This document shows, piece after piece, positions 32,039 through 40,461 of a stretch of 64,000 nucleotides of DNA (position 1 is its first letter; each line of letters begins with the position of its first letter). A model generated the notes under the pieces. The model searched no databases, had not been told where the DNA came from, and saw nothing but the letters and a program-made list of their open reading frames with translations. A program made the translations under genes and the position numbers. The stretch is from assembly GCF_025725665.1 (NCBI RefSeq), contig NZ_CP107009.1:806001-870000 (forward strand). Direction: 5' to 3'. This DNA is from Halomonas sp. LR3S48 (lineage in GTDB: Bacteria > Pseudomonadota > Gammaproteobacteria > Pseudomonadales > Halomonadaceae).

Positions 32039-32788
32039 ATGAGCTATCGAATCCTCTGTGTCGAGGACAATGCCGAGATCGGCAGGCTGCTCACCGAATC
32101 GTTGACGGCGGCGGGGTATGCCTGTGACTGGGTCCGTGACGGCGAGGCGGCGCTGGCGCTGCTGGGTGCCGAAGCCGCGGGAGTACGCTATGACCTGGTG
32201 ACCTTGGACCTGATGCTGCCCGGGATGGACGGCCTGGAGGTGTGCCGTCGATTGCGTCGTCTCGACAGCCTGACCCCGGTGCTGATGGTCACCGCCAAGG
32301 CGGCTATCCGTGACGTGGTGGTGGGGCTGGAGATCGGTGCCGACGACTACGTCACCAAACCCTTCGCCATGCCGATCCTGCTGGCCCGGATCCAGGCCCT
32401 GTTGCGCCGCGGCCTGCGCCAGGCGCCCAGCGACGACGGCATCGTCGCCACGCCGCCGCTGGTCTGCGGTCCCCTGGTCATCGATGCCGACCGGCATCGG
32501 GTACACCTCGATGGCAAGGCGCTCCAACTTACCGGCAAGGAGTTTGCGTTGCTCTCGCTCTTCGCTCGCCATCCCGGGCGCAGCTTCAGCCGCGGCGAGC
32601 TGCTCGACCATGTCTGGGGCGAGGAATTCGATGGCTATGACCACACCGTGAACACCCATATCAACCGGCTGCGCAACAAGATCGAGGCCGACCCGGCCAG
32701 GCCGCGCTTCATCCAGACCGTCTGGGGGGTGGGCTATCGCTTCGCCGAGACAGCAGCGCCGTCCGCGCCTGGCGTCGAGTGCCCATGA
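32039..32788 (+). CDS. OmpR-family response regulator
   Basis: 249 residues. Receiver domain 1-120 with acidic residues VEDN (9-11), phosphoacceptor Asp57 in VTLDLMLPG, Thr in MVTAKA and Lys in YVTKPF. A winged helix follows (about 150-240) with RSFSRGELLDHVWG and THINRLRNKIE-type recognition, closing with the family's VWGVGYRF. The first gene of a two-gene unit with the histidine kinase (ATGA overlap). The divergent CATCACG repeat pairs are its likely targets, controlling both itself and the methionine-rich peptide operon. Confidence 0.95.
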   Translation: MSYRILCVEDNAEIGRLLTESLTAAGYACDWVRDGEAALALLGAEAAGVRYDLVTLDLMLPGMDGLEVCRRLRRLDSLTPVLMVTAKAAIRDVVVGLEIGADDYVTKPFAMPILLARIQALLRRGLRQAPSDDGIVATPPLVCGPLVIDADRHRVHLDGKALQLTGKEFALLSLFARHPGRSFSRGELLDHVWGEEFDGYDHTVNTHINRLRNKIEADPARPRFIQTVWGVGYRFAETAAPSAPGVECP

Positions 32789-34260
32789 GGGGCCTGCTGC
32801 GCCGCTGCGGGCGGCTGGGTCGCAGTCTCTATGCGCGCATCGCGCTGGTCTACCTGACCAGCTTGTTATTGCTGTCGGTGGCCACCGCCTGGATCGCCAT
32901 CAGCCAGTTCAACCAGCTCACCCGGGAACTGCAGCAGAGAATGGAGATCGATCTCGCCAGGAACCTTGCCCAGGTCATGCAGCCGGCATTGGGGCAAGGC
33001 GCCGACAGCGACGCCGCACGTGACATGGCCCGTCATATCCTGTCGATCAACCCCTCGCTGTCATTGTATGTGCTCGACGCGCAGGGAAGGGTAGTTGCCG
33101 ACTACGCCGAGCCGGCTTGCGGGCTGGGGCGGCGGGTAGATGTCCTGGCGCTGGAGACCCTGCTGAGTGAAGAGCCGATGCTGCCGGTGCTGGCAACGGC
33201 GCCCTGCGGTAACGAACCGGGTATCTTTTCCGTCGCTCCCATCCAGCATGGCGAGTCGCGCAGCCTGGGCTTTCTTTACGTCGATCTCGACAATGCCGGT
33301 CAGGCGTCGATGTTCGCCATGCTGCGTACCAGTTCCATCACCCGCACCCTGGTGGCCGCCGGGCTGATGGCGCTGCTGGTATCCGGAATCTTCGGCCTGG
33401 TCTGGTTTGCGCTGTTGACCCGGCGCTTCTCGCGCTTGACCACGGCGGTGCAGCGATTCGCCGACGGCGACTACGGGCAACGCATCGCCACGCCCCGCGA
33501 CGATGAACTGGGGCGCCTGGCCCGGGCCTTCAACGACATGGCCGGGACCATCGAGGCACAGCTCGCGGCGCTGCGCGAGACCGATCGCCAGCGCCGTGAG
33601 CTGGTCGCCAATCTCTCGCATGACTTCCGCACACCGCTGACCTCACTGCGCGGTTATACCGAACAGCTACTGGCCACGGAAACCGCCGACGAGGGCCGCC
33701 GACGCATGTTGACAGCGATCCTCGACAATGCCGATCGTCTGACCCGTCTCGCCCAGCAGCTCTCGACCCTGGCACGGCTGGATGCCGATGACAGGCCGCT
33801 ACAGTGCGAGCCGTTCTCGCTGGCCGAGTTGGCCCATGACATCGTCGGCAAGTTCCAGCATCAGGCCCGCGAGGCTGGCATCTCGCTGACGGTGGCTTGC
33901 GATCCCGCGCTACCGCGGGTCGAGGCCGACTTGGGGCTGATCGACCGACTGCTATCCAATCTGATCGACAATGCGCTGCGCGCCACGCCCGCCGGGGGGT
34001 GGGTGCGTCTCGACGGCGAAGTGCTGCCGGAGGGGGTGCGGCTGACGGTCATCGACAATGGCATCGGTATCGCGACGGAGGAGTTACCGCTGGTGTCCCA
34101 GCGCTTCTACCGCACTCGGGCGAGCCTCGCCAGGGGAGAGGGCTCGGGGCTGGGATTGTCGATCGTACGCGAGATCTGCGAGCGCCACGGGGCGGCATGG
34201 AAGCTCGTCAGCTCGCCGGGAGAGGGCACCGAGGTGAGCGTCATCCTGCCCCGCGCGTGA
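32785..34260 (+). CDS. Sensor histidine kinase
   Basis: 491 residues. Membrane helix near 17-38, a periplasmic domain of about 150 residues containing two cysteines (EPACGLGRR, TAPCGNEPG) that could form or sense a disulfide, a second helix near 190-212, HAMP, HisKA with His279 in NLSHDFRTPLTSLRGY, and HATPase with NLIDNALRAT, IDNGIGI and GSGLGLSIV. The start ATG overlaps the response regulator stop; a GTG six bases earlier is an alternative. The periplasmic Cys pair and the neighbouring oxidoreductase genes suggest sensing of periplasmic oxidant or metal stress, an inference only. Confidence 0.94.
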   Translation: MRGLLRRCGRLGRSLYARIALVYLTSLLLLSVATAWIAISQFNQLTRELQQRMEIDLARNLAQVMQPALGQGADSDAARDMARHILSINPSLSLYVLDAQGRVVADYAEPACGLGRRVDVLALETLLSEEPMLPVLATAPCGNEPGIFSVAPIQHGESRSLGFLYVDLDNAGQASMFAMLRTSSITRTLVAAGLMALLVSGIFGLVWFALLTRRFSRLTTAVQRFADGDYGQRIATPRDDELGRLARAFNDMAGTIEAQLAALRETDRQRRELVANLSHDFRTPLTSLRGYTEQLLATETADEGRRRMLTAILDNADRLTRLAQQLSTLARLDADDRPLQCEPFSLAELAHDIVGKFQHQAREAGISLTVACDPALPRVEADLGLIDRLLSNLIDNALRATPAGGWVRLDGEVLPEGVRLTVIDNGIGIATEELPLVSQRFYRTRASLARGEGSGLGLSIVREICERHGAAWKLVSSPGEGTEVSVILPRA

Positions 34261-34276
34261 TGGCCCACCCAGGCAT

Positions 34277-35026
34277 TCACAGCCGCCAGGTCTCGGGGTG
34301 CCCCGCCTTGAGCATGCCCTGCTCGTCCCAGTCGTCCCAGCCGGCAAAAGGGATCGGCGCCTCATTGTCGAGACCTTCGAGCCGCTGTGCCCAAGTTCTC
34401 TTCTCGGCTTCCAGACGCTGGCGAAACGTCGCCTCGTCCTGGTAGCTCAGCCCACCGCCCTGCACACCGTAGGTGACCTGGGGCGGCAGCACGCTGACGC
34501 CTAGGTAGTAGAGCGAGTAGTGGATCGGCCATAGCAGCGCCACGATATGGCCGCTGCGGCCATGTCGGGTGAAGGTCGGCGCCGGGGCACCGGTTGTCAC
34601 CGAGAGCATTGCCCGCTTGCCAGGGAAGCGACCGCGGTCGTAGCGCATCCGGCCGGAGTAGAGCCCGCCGTAGACGAACACCCGGTCGAACCAGCCCTTG
34701 AGCATGGCCGGCTGGGCATGCCACCACAGCGGGAACTGCAGGATCACCAGGTCGGCGCGTTCGAGCCGTTCGATCTCGCGCTGCACGTCGCCGGGCAGCC
34801 TGCCTCGATCGAAGGCATGGCGCTGCTCGGTGAGCGGCAAGAAGGTATCGGGCTCGGCGCGCGCGGGATAGTGCACCGTGCCCTCCACCGGGTCGAAGCC
34901 CTCGGCATAGAGATCCGAGACTTCGACGCTGTAGCCTTGCTGCTGCAACGTCTCGACGGCGACGTCCTTCAGGGCGCCGTTGAACGAATGCGGTTCGGGG
35001 TGGCAGAACACGATCAGGGCATGCAT
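34277..35026 (-). CDS. NAD(P)H quinone oxidoreductase, NQO1/MdaB-like
   Basis: 249-residue flavodoxin-like protein: MHALIVFCHPEPHSFNGAL binds the flavin phosphate, and ADLVILQFPLWWHAQPAMLKGWFDRVFVYGG is the conserved core of the NQO/ MdaB/ KefF family. It performs two-electron reduction of quinones, preventing redox cycling. An extra C-terminal segment (GWDDWDEQGMLKAG) makes it slightly longer than usual. Its upstream region (35065-35133) carries a sequence that recurs near 45011 and ends in what looks like the first codons of a lost divergent gene. Confidence 0.9.
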   Translation of the reverse strand: MHALIVFCHPEPHSFNGALKDVAVETLQQQGYSVEVSDLYAEGFDPVEGTVHYPARAEPDTFLPLTEQRHAFDRGRLPGDVQREIERLERADLVILQFPLWWHAQPAMLKGWFDRVFVYGGLYSGRMRYDRGRFPGKRAMLSVTTGAPAPTFTRHGRSGHIVALLWPIHYSLYYLGVSVLPPQVTYGVQGGGLSYQDEATFRQRLEAEKRTWAQRLEGLDNEAPIPFAGWDDWDEQGMLKAGHPETWRL

Positions 35027-35064
35027 GGGGATCTCCGGTCGGAAAGCAAACGGTGCATGCCCCT

Positions 35065-35133
35065 AGGCTATGCTGTGCGTTTCCAAACCGAAATTACCTG
35101 ATCTTGACAACGGATATTGCATAAATGAACAGG
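35065..35133 (+). repeat. Left copy of a diverged ~69-bp flanking sequence
   Basis: Starts AGGCTATGCTGTGCG and ends TTGCATAAATGAACAGG. A similar block of nearly the same length, same orientation, lies at 45011-45078. The first 31 positions match at 22, the last 17 at 16; the middle is poorly conserved. In this copy the end reads ATG AAC AGG GAT GGC ATT GAC TGA, like the truncated beginning of a LysR-type gene divergent from the quinone reductase. Confidence 0.5.
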
Positions 35134-35174
35134 GATGGCATTGACTGAGAGAGCGTCTGGGTGCGTACCCAGGT

Positions 35175-35465
35175 TCATACGCCTTCCAGAATGATAATGT
35201 CCACTTCGGCAGCACCCTCCCGCGCAGACTTGGCCTTCCGATACTCCTCGGAGTGATAGCAATCGAGCGCCTGCTGGTAACTGGGAAACTCGATGATCAC
35301 GCTCCGCTGAGGAGTGTCGCGCCCCTCCATGGCGGTACATTGGCCCCCACGAGCAAGAAACCTGGCACCGAAGCGAGCGAAGGCCTCCGGGGCCAGGGCC
35401 TGGTAGTGGGCGTAATGGTGGGGATGAATCACGGTGACATTGGCGATCCAGTAGCCTTTGGGCAT
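35175..35465 (-). CDS. DUF1330 protein of the catabolic cluster
   Basis: 96 residues, a dimeric alpha+beta-barrel (ferredoxin-like) fold typical of DUF1330: MPKGYWIANVTVIHPHHYAHYQALAPEAF, ARFLARGGQ, IIEFPSYQQALDCYHSEEY. Such proteins resemble EthD/antibiotic-monooxygenase-type barrels and often accompany degradation genes; a catalytic role is not established. GGAGGA precedes the ATG at 35465. The palindromic GntR-type operator is 29 bases upstream and is shared with the divergent RibB-type gene. A second DUF1330 gene is at 51999. Confidence 0.85.
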   Translation of the reverse strand: MPKGYWIANVTVIHPHHYAHYQALAPEAFARFGARFLARGGQCTAMEGRDTPQRSVIIEFPSYQQALDCYHSEEYRKAKSAREGAAEVDIIILEGV

Positions 35466-35495
35466 GACGTCCTCCGCTGGGTAGTGACTGTTTGT

Positions 35496-35513
35496 ATTAT
35501 GGTATGCCAAAAT
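35496..35513. promoter_or_regulatory. GntR-type operator, copy 1
   Basis: ATTATGGTATGCCAAAAT, a palindrome around TGGYATRCCA, between the divergent DUF1330 gene and the RibB-type gene. Seventeen bases (GTATTATGGTATGCCAA) are identical to copy 2 at 41959-41975. Confidence 0.75.
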
Positions 35514-35581
35514 GATGACGAGTCCTATGCTCGCCACCTATGACCTACCAATCAATACCTACCAAGTGGACCGGAACCGTT

Positions 35582-36703
35582 ATGGCATTCGATCGAGTCG
35601 AAGACATCATCGAGGATATCCATCAGGGGCGCATGGTCATCCTGCTCGACGATGAGGATCGTGAGAACGAGGGGGATCTCGTCATGGCCGCCGGCCACGT
35701 CACCCCTGATGCCATCAATTTCATGGCGACGCATGCCCGCGGTCTGATCTGCCTGACGCTGAGTGGCGCACGCTGCGACCAGTTGGGGCTGGCGCCCATG
35801 GTCGAGAACAACGGTTCCGGTTTCGCCACTGCCTTTACGGTTTCCATCGAGGCACGCGAGGGTGTGACCACCGGCATCTCCGCGGCGGACCGGGCGACCA
35901 CGGTGAAGGCGGCGGTGGCACCGAGCGCCCAGCCCCGAGATCTGGTTCAACCCGGTCATGTCTTTCCGTTGCGTGCTCACGACGGTGGCGTGCTGAGCCG
36001 TGCCGGCCACACCGAGGCCGGATGCGATCTGGCGCGCCTGGCCGGGCTGGAACCGGCGGCAGTGATCGTCGAGATCATGAATGATGACGGCAGCATGGCG
36101 CGGCGTCCCGAACTGGAGGCCTTTGCGCGACGACACGGATTGCGCATCGGCACCATCGCCGACCTCATCCAGTATCGCCTGGCCACCGAGAAGACGGTGC
36201 TGCCGACGGGGCAGGAACCCCTGCAGACCGTACATGGTGAGTTCGCCCTGCATACCTACGAAGACACCATCAGCGGTGAGGCGCATCTGGCACTGACCAT
36301 GGGCGAGATGGAGGCCGACAGGCCGACATTGGTGCGGGTGCATGTGATGGATCCGCTACGCGACCTGGTGGGGGCCGAGTATCAGGGCCCCCGGGCGTGG
36401 TCGTTGTGGTCGTCCCTGGAAGCGGTGGCAGCGGAGCGCCATGGCGTGGTGGTGATACTTGCCAGCCACGAATCGCCGCAGAGCCTTTTGTCACGGGCCA
36501 CCCGGCTCAACAAGCCGCCGAGTGACAGCCCCTCTCCCCGGCACTACTCCTCCACGGGGACCGGCTCGCAGATTCTCGCCGATCTTGGTGTCGGCAAGCT
36601 GCGGCTCATGGGTGCTCCCTTGAACTACAAGGGCCTGGCGGGCTTCGAGTTGGAAGTGGTGGAGATCGTCTCGCCGCCCCTGTCGGGAGGCGCTAGCGCA
36701 TGA
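35582..36703 (+). CDS. RibB with degenerate GTP cyclohydrolase II-like domain (RibBX-type)
   Basis: 373 residues. The first ~200 are a complete 3,4-dihydroxy-2-butanone-4-phosphate synthase: DDEDRENEGDL acidic motif, GLICLTLSGARC, GVTTGISAADRATT, GHVFPLRAHDGGVLSRAGHTEA. The remaining ~170 have the outline of GTP cyclohydrolase II but lack the zinc cysteines (the region reads VRVHVMDPLRDLVGAEYQGPRAW), so only the first activity is expected. It provides the four-carbon unit of riboflavin. An extra copy inside a cluster with a flavin-dependent monooxygenase and flavin reductase fits an added flavin demand. Start at 35582 is by family alignment; 35540 is an in-frame alternative. The GntR-type operator lies ~70 bases upstream; no FMN riboswitch is present. 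Confidence 0.9.
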   Translation: MAFDRVEDIIEDIHQGRMVILLDDEDRENEGDLVMAAGHVTPDAINFMATHARGLICLTLSGARCDQLGLAPMVENNGSGFATAFTVSIEAREGVTTGISAADRATTVKAAVAPSAQPRDLVQPGHVFPLRAHDGGVLSRAGHTEAGCDLARLAGLEPAAVIVEIMNDDGSMARRPELEAFARRHGLRIGTIADLIQYRLATEKTVLPTGQEPLQTVHGEFALHTYEDTISGEAHLALTMGEMEADRPTLVRVHVMDPLRDLVGAEYQGPRAWSLWSSLEAVAAERHGVVVILASHESPQSLLSRATRLNKPPSDSPSPRHYSSTGTGSQILADLGVGKLRLMGAPLNYKGLAGFELEVVEIVSPPLSGGASA

Positions 36704-37250
36704 AGTGTATGGCGCCGCTTTCCATACTGCCGCTGTAGATACCGTAGACACCACCGGCTTGCTCGTCGATATAGCGCTCCAGGATCTGGCGAATGGCAGG
36801 GTAGAAGATCTCTTCCCAGGGAATCTCTTCCGGGTGGAACCACTTCACATCCAGTGTCTCGTGACCTGGAGAGGTACGCCATTCCTGCAGACGTGCCCGG
36901 TAGATGATATAGAGTTCGTTGGTTGTCGGAACGCTGAAGATCGAGTAGGGGGTCAGTATCTCGGCCTGGATCCCGGTTTCCTCCATCACTTCGCGTTGTG
37001 CAGCTTCCTCGACACTTTCCCCCCGCTCCATGAAGCCTGCCGGCAGGGTCCAGGTGCCCACACGCGGCGGGATGCCGCGCTGACATAGCAACAGGCGCCC
37101 TTCGCGTTCAATGATGGCTCCGGCAATCACCTTTGGATTGTCATAAGAGACAAAGCCACAGGCACCGCAGTAGAGACGTTCATGGGTATCGTCTTCGGGG
37201 ATACCGCGGGCAAGGGGATGGTGACCGCAACGGCAGCAATAGAGGTGCAT
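36693..37250 (-). CDS. NUDIX hydrolase with N-terminal zinc ribbon
   Basis: 185 residues. An N-terminal four-cysteine ribbon (CCRCGH, CGACGF) is followed by a NUDIX domain with the box GFMERGESVEEAAQREVMEETG, complete in its Glu residues. The family hydrolyses nucleoside diphosphate-linked compounds (ADP-ribose, NADH, FAD). Being the last gene of the minus-strand catabolic operon, nine bases after the GntR gene, it might act on a flavin or pyridine dinucleotide of the pathway; that is inference. Its last 11 bases overlap the 3' end of the convergent RibB-type gene. Confidence 0.88.
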   Translation of the reverse strand: MHLYCCRCGHHPLARGIPEDDTHERLYCGACGFVSYDNPKVIAGAIIEREGRLLLCQRGIPPRVGTWTLPAGFMERGESVEEAAQREVMEETGIQAEILTPYSIFSVPTTNELYIIYRARLQEWRTSPGHETLDVKWFHPEEIPWEEIFYPAIRQILERYIDEQAGGVYGIYSGSMESGAIHFMR

Positions 37251-37259
37251 GGTGCCTCG

Positions 37260-37997
37260 CTACAAATGAGGAGCTACGCGCAGAGGCGGTGTGATCGGTT
37301 CCGGTGACTGGCCACTCTTGGCCGCCAGAACCGCCAGGGCGACCTTGGCGGCCGCCTGGATGTGCGCTACGCATGCTTCGTGAGCGGCGACTGGATCCCG
37401 TGCTTTGATCGCTTCCACGATGCGTGTCATTTCACGGAAGCTGTCGAGGGAACGCTCCTTCTGGGATACCGAGGTCGCCCGCAGGTAGTTGACGCGTGCC
37501 TGCAGTTGGCTGAGGATCTGGCCGGCGATACGGTTGCCCGCACCTTCGTAGAGCACGCCATAGAAGTCGCTGACAGCCTCGACGATCTCGTTGGTATCGC
37601 CTTCGCGAAGCGTTTCCTTGAGGATCTCCCAGGCGTGCTCCAGTTCCGCCATCTGGCGACGAGTGGCCTTCTGGGTAAACAGCTGCACCACTGTGCTTTC
37701 CAGCATACAGCGCAGTTCGTAGATATCGCGAGCGTCCTCCAGCGTGATCACGGCGACGCGCGGCCCACGGGTACCAGAATGCTCCACCAGACCCTCGGCC
37801 TCGAGCTGGCGCAAGGCCTCGCGCACCGAGGTGCGACTGACTCCCAGGCGTTCGCATAGATCGCGTTCCACCAGACGGTCGCCAGGCAGCAACTGGAAGG
37901 TCATGATGGCCTGACGAAGCTTGTCGACCACGATCTCGCGGAGGGTGGGCTGATTTCGCGTGACCCTGAGGCTGTCATCCCGTAGCGCTCTTCGCAT
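37260..37997 (-). CDS. GntR-family (FadR/FCD) transcriptional regulator
   Basis: 245 residues. Winged helix at ~15-80 (KLRQAIMTFQLLPGDRLVERDLCERLGVSRTSVREALRQLEAEGLV) and an all-helical FCD ligand-binding domain, in which DIYELRCMLES, FYGVLYEGAGN and HEACVAHIQAA provide the usual Asp/His metal or acid-binding positions. It is inside the operon it likely controls. FCD regulators commonly bind palindromes of the TGGYATRCCA kind, and three such sites lie before the cluster's promoters; it is probably a repressor relieved by a pathway metabolite. AGGAGA precedes the ATG. Confidence 0.93.
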   Translation of the reverse strand: MRRALRDDSLRVTRNQPTLREIVVDKLRQAIMTFQLLPGDRLVERDLCERLGVSRTSVREALRQLEAEGLVEHSGTRGPRVAVITLEDARDIYELRCMLESTVVQLFTQKATRRQMAELEHAWEILKETLREGDTNEIVEAVSDFYGVLYEGAGNRIAGQILSQLQARVNYLRATSVSQKERSLDSFREMTRIVEAIKARDPVAAHEACVAHIQAAAKVALAVLAAKSGQSPEPITPPLRVAPHL

Positions 37998-38045
37998 CGT
38001 TACATCTCCTGTTCCAGAGAGTCGCGCTATTGCCGGACTCCCAGG

Positions 38046-38438
38046 CTATAGCTCGCCCATTTCGCTCAATACCTCACGAGCGTTACGGAAGGCATCGATG
38101 GCCGCCGGCACCCCGCAGTAGACCGCCGTTTGCAGCAGAATCTCGCGGATCTCTTCAACGCTGAGACCGTTGTTGATCGCTCCGCGGACGTGCAGGCGCA
38201 GTTCGTGAGGGCGGTTCAGGGCGGTGATCATGGCCAAGTTTATCACGCTACGATCGCGGTCACTGAGTCCTTGGCGCTGCCACACTTCACCCCAGCAGTA
38301 CTCGGTGACCAACTGCTGCAGTGGCCGAGTGAAATCGTCGGCATTGCGTATCGACTGGTCGACATACTCGGCGCCGAGTACACGGCGTCGTTTCTCCAGA
38401 CCCTTCTCGAAACGTTCTTGAGACTGTTCTTGAGACAT
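38046..38438 (-). CDS. Carboxymuconolactone decarboxylase-family protein
   Basis: 130 residues, all helical. LVTEYCWGEVWQRQGLSDRDRSVINLAMITALNRPHELRLHVRGAINNGLSVEEIREILLQ is the classical PcaC-like core, and YCGVPAAIDAFRNAREVL completes it. It lacks the CxxC of AhpD-type peroxidases (a single Cys at the WGEV motif), so it is likely a lactone/acid decarboxylase or a hydrolase on a ring-cleavage product. It sits between the GntR and flavin reductase genes of the minus operon. No other beta-ketoadipate genes are near, so its substrate is probably not carboxymuconolactone. Confidence 0.88.
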   Translation of the reverse strand: MSQEQSQERFEKGLEKRRRVLGAEYVDQSIRNADDFTRPLQQLVTEYCWGEVWQRQGLSDRDRSVINLAMITALNRPHELRLHVRGAINNGLSVEEIREILLQTAVYCGVPAAIDAFRNAREVLSEMGEL

Positions 38439-38461
38439 AGGGGAAATACCTCGCGATTGTT

Positions 38462-38968
38462 TCAGGCTGGCGCCGTTGTAAAGCGGAAGGTTTCGGGCAA
38501 CTTGTCCATCTTTCCCCGACAGTACAGGAGAGGGTCGAGATCCTCGTCACCGAGCCATAATGTCTGTACCTCTCCCACGACGATGGCGTGATCGCCACCT
38601 GGGTAATCTTGCCACAGCCGGCATTCCAGGTAGGCCGTGGCGCCGTCAAGAATGGCGTTGCCATGTTCGGAGCGATGCCAGGCGACTCCCTCGACCTTGT
38701 CCCGTCCCTTGCCGGCGAAACGGTAGGCGACGGCCTGCTGGTCATGGCCGAGAATGTGCACGGCAAAACGGCCAGTTCGCTTGATGACGGGATAGGAGTC
38801 GGATCCCAGACTGGGGCAGATCAGGATCAAGGGAGGGGCCATGGAAACCGCCGAGAAGGCGCTGGCGGTGAACCCTACCAAGCTGCCATCTTCGTCGAGG
38901 GCCGTAACGATGGTGACCCCGGTCGGGAAGGCGCCGAGAACTTGCTTGTAATGTTGGGTATCGATCAT
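38462..38968 (-). CDS. Flavin reductase of a two-component monooxygenase
   Basis: 168 residues of the HpaC/FRP-like flavin reductase family: AFPTGVTIVTA, GFTASAFSAVSMAPPLILICPS (flavin-binding), FAVHILGHDQQAVAYRFAGK, and the closing HAIVVGEVQ with PLLYCRGKMDKL. It reduces FMN or FAD with NAD(P)H and supplies it to the luciferase-like oxygenase encoded at 43864. Start 38968 has CGGAGC upstream and matches family length. Lies 14 bases after the aldehyde dehydrogenase gene in the operon. Confidence 0.9.
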   Translation of the reverse strand: MIDTQHYKQVLGAFPTGVTIVTALDEDGSLVGFTASAFSAVSMAPPLILICPSLGSDSYPVIKRTGRFAVHILGHDQQAVAYRFAGKGRDKVEGVAWHRSEHGNAILDGATAYLECRLWQDYPGGDHAIVVGEVQTLWLGDEDLDPLLYCRGKMDKLPETFRFTTAPA

Positions 38969-38982
38969 GGTTCGCTCCGTAC

Positions 38983-40461
38983 TCAACGCATGATAAAGGG
39001 ATCGGGCATGGGCTGGGTGGACAAGTTGATCCACAGGGTCTTGAGTTCGGTGTAATCGTGTACGGCATTGATACCGCCCTCGCGACCGTAGCCGCTGGCA
39101 CCGAAGCCGCCGATCGGTGCCATGGCGGAGACGGCGCGATAGGTGTTGACCCACAGGATGCCGGCGCGAATGTCGCGGCTCAGGCGATGAGCGCGTCCGA
39201 CATCCTGGGTCCAGATACCGGCGGCCAAACCGAACTGGCTGTCATTGGCCAATTTCAGCGCTTCGGCCTCGTCATCGAAGGGAATGGCCGCTACCACTGG
39301 ACCGAACACTTCTTCCTGCATGATGGGCATGTCGTGCGCCGTGCAGGCCAGGATCGTTGGGGTGTAATACCAACCTTCCGCAGTGTCGGGGCGCATGCCG
39401 CCGTAGATCAGTTGCGCGCCATCGGCTTGCGCCTGGGCGACCATGCGCTCGACGGTCTCGAGTTGGGCCTGAGTGGCCATGGGTCCCATTTCGGTCTCGG
39501 CATCCGAGGGGTCGCCGATGCGGATGGTTCGCGCCCGCTCGCGAAGGCGCTCGATCACCTCGTCATAGATGCTGCGCTGAACCAGCAGGCGCGATCCCGC
39601 CACACAACTCTGCCCGGAGGCGGCAAACACCCCGGCCACTACGCCATTGATGGCACTGTCCAGATCGGCATCTTCGAACAGGATATTGGGCGATTTGCCA
39701 CCCAACTCCAGCGACAGCTTGGCAAAGTTCTCGGCGCTACTGCGAACGACGTGGCGGGCTGCATTTGCGCCGCCGGTAAAGGCGATCTTGCGCACCAATG
39801 GGTGGCTGGTGAGCGCCGCTCCCGAGGTTGGACCGAAGCCGGTGACCAGATTAACCACGCCGGGGGGGAAGCCGGCCTGTTCGACCAGGCGCATCAGCAT
39901 GATCAGGCTAGCCGAGGCATGCTCCGAGGGCTTGATGACCACGGTGTTGCCGGCCGCCAGCGCCGGGGCGAGCTTGATGGCAGTCAGATACAGCGGACTG
40001 TTCCATGGCACGATAGCGGCCACCACGCCGAGCGGAACCCGCACGGTGGCACCGAACATGTCCGCCTTGTCCAGCGGCAGGGTTTCGCCGCCGACCTTGT
40101 CCGCCAGGCCGGCGTTGTAAAAGAAGAACTCGGGAAGGTAGCCGACCTGGCCGCGCGTTTCGCGAATCAGCTTGCCGTTATCGCGGCTCTCCAACTGGGC
40201 GAGTTCCTCGCCATGTTCGGCAATCAGCTCGCCGAGCCGGTACAGCAGCTTGCCACGCGTGGTGGCCGTCAGTCCGGCCCAGGGCGAGGTCTCGAAGGCA
40301 CGCTGTGCGGCCCGTACGGCGGCATCGACATCGTCGATGCCGGCATCCGGCACGCGACACCAGGCCTGGCCGGTCGCAGGGTTGTAACTGTCGAAGGTGG
40401 TGCCGGTACGAGCAGCGACCCATTCTCCATCGATGTACATGGATAGCGTATCAAGACTCAT
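38983..40461 (-). CDS. Aldehyde dehydrogenase
   Basis: 492 residues, NAD(P)-dependent. Catalytic Cys286 (FAASGQSCVAGSR) and Glu252 (LELGGKSPN) are intact, as are PWNSPLYL, GNTVVIKPSE and FTGGANAARHV in place of the usual GSTxxG motif. The sequence is of the broad betaine/aromatic/semialdehyde type. In the cluster it should oxidise the aldehyde released on ring opening (or succinate semialdehyde). AAGGAGG precedes the ATG; its start overlaps the alpha/beta hydrolase stop by four bases. Confidence 0.93.
   Translation of the reverse strand: MSLDTLSMYIDGEWVAARTGTTFDSYNPATGQAWCRVPDAGIDDVDAAVRAAQRAFETSPWAGLTATTRGKLLYRLGELIAEHGEELAQLESRDNGKLIRETRGQVGYLPEFFFYNAGLADKVGGETLPLDKADMFGATVRVPLGVVAAIVPWNSPLYLTAIKLAPALAAGNTVVIKPSEHASASLIMLMRLVEQAGFPPGVVNLVTGFGPTSGAALTSHPLVRKIAFTGGANAARHVVRSSAENFAKLSLELGGKSPNILFEDADLDSAINGVVAGVFAASGQSCVAGSRLLVQRSIYDEVIERLRERARTIRIGDPSDAETEMGPMATQAQLETVERMVAQAQADGAQLIYGGMRPDTAEGWYYTPTILACTAHDMPIMQEEVFGPVVAAIPFDDEAEALKLANDSQFGLAAGIWTQDVGRAHRLSRDIRAGILWVNTYRAVSAMAPIGGFGASGYGREGGINAVHDYTELKTLWINLSTQPMPDPFIMR

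Noticed and set aside
35466..35581. FMN riboswitch before the RibB-type gene
   Set aside because: The gap is only about 115 bases, shorter than the aptamer, and none of its conserved boxes are present. The GntR-type palindrome explains control.
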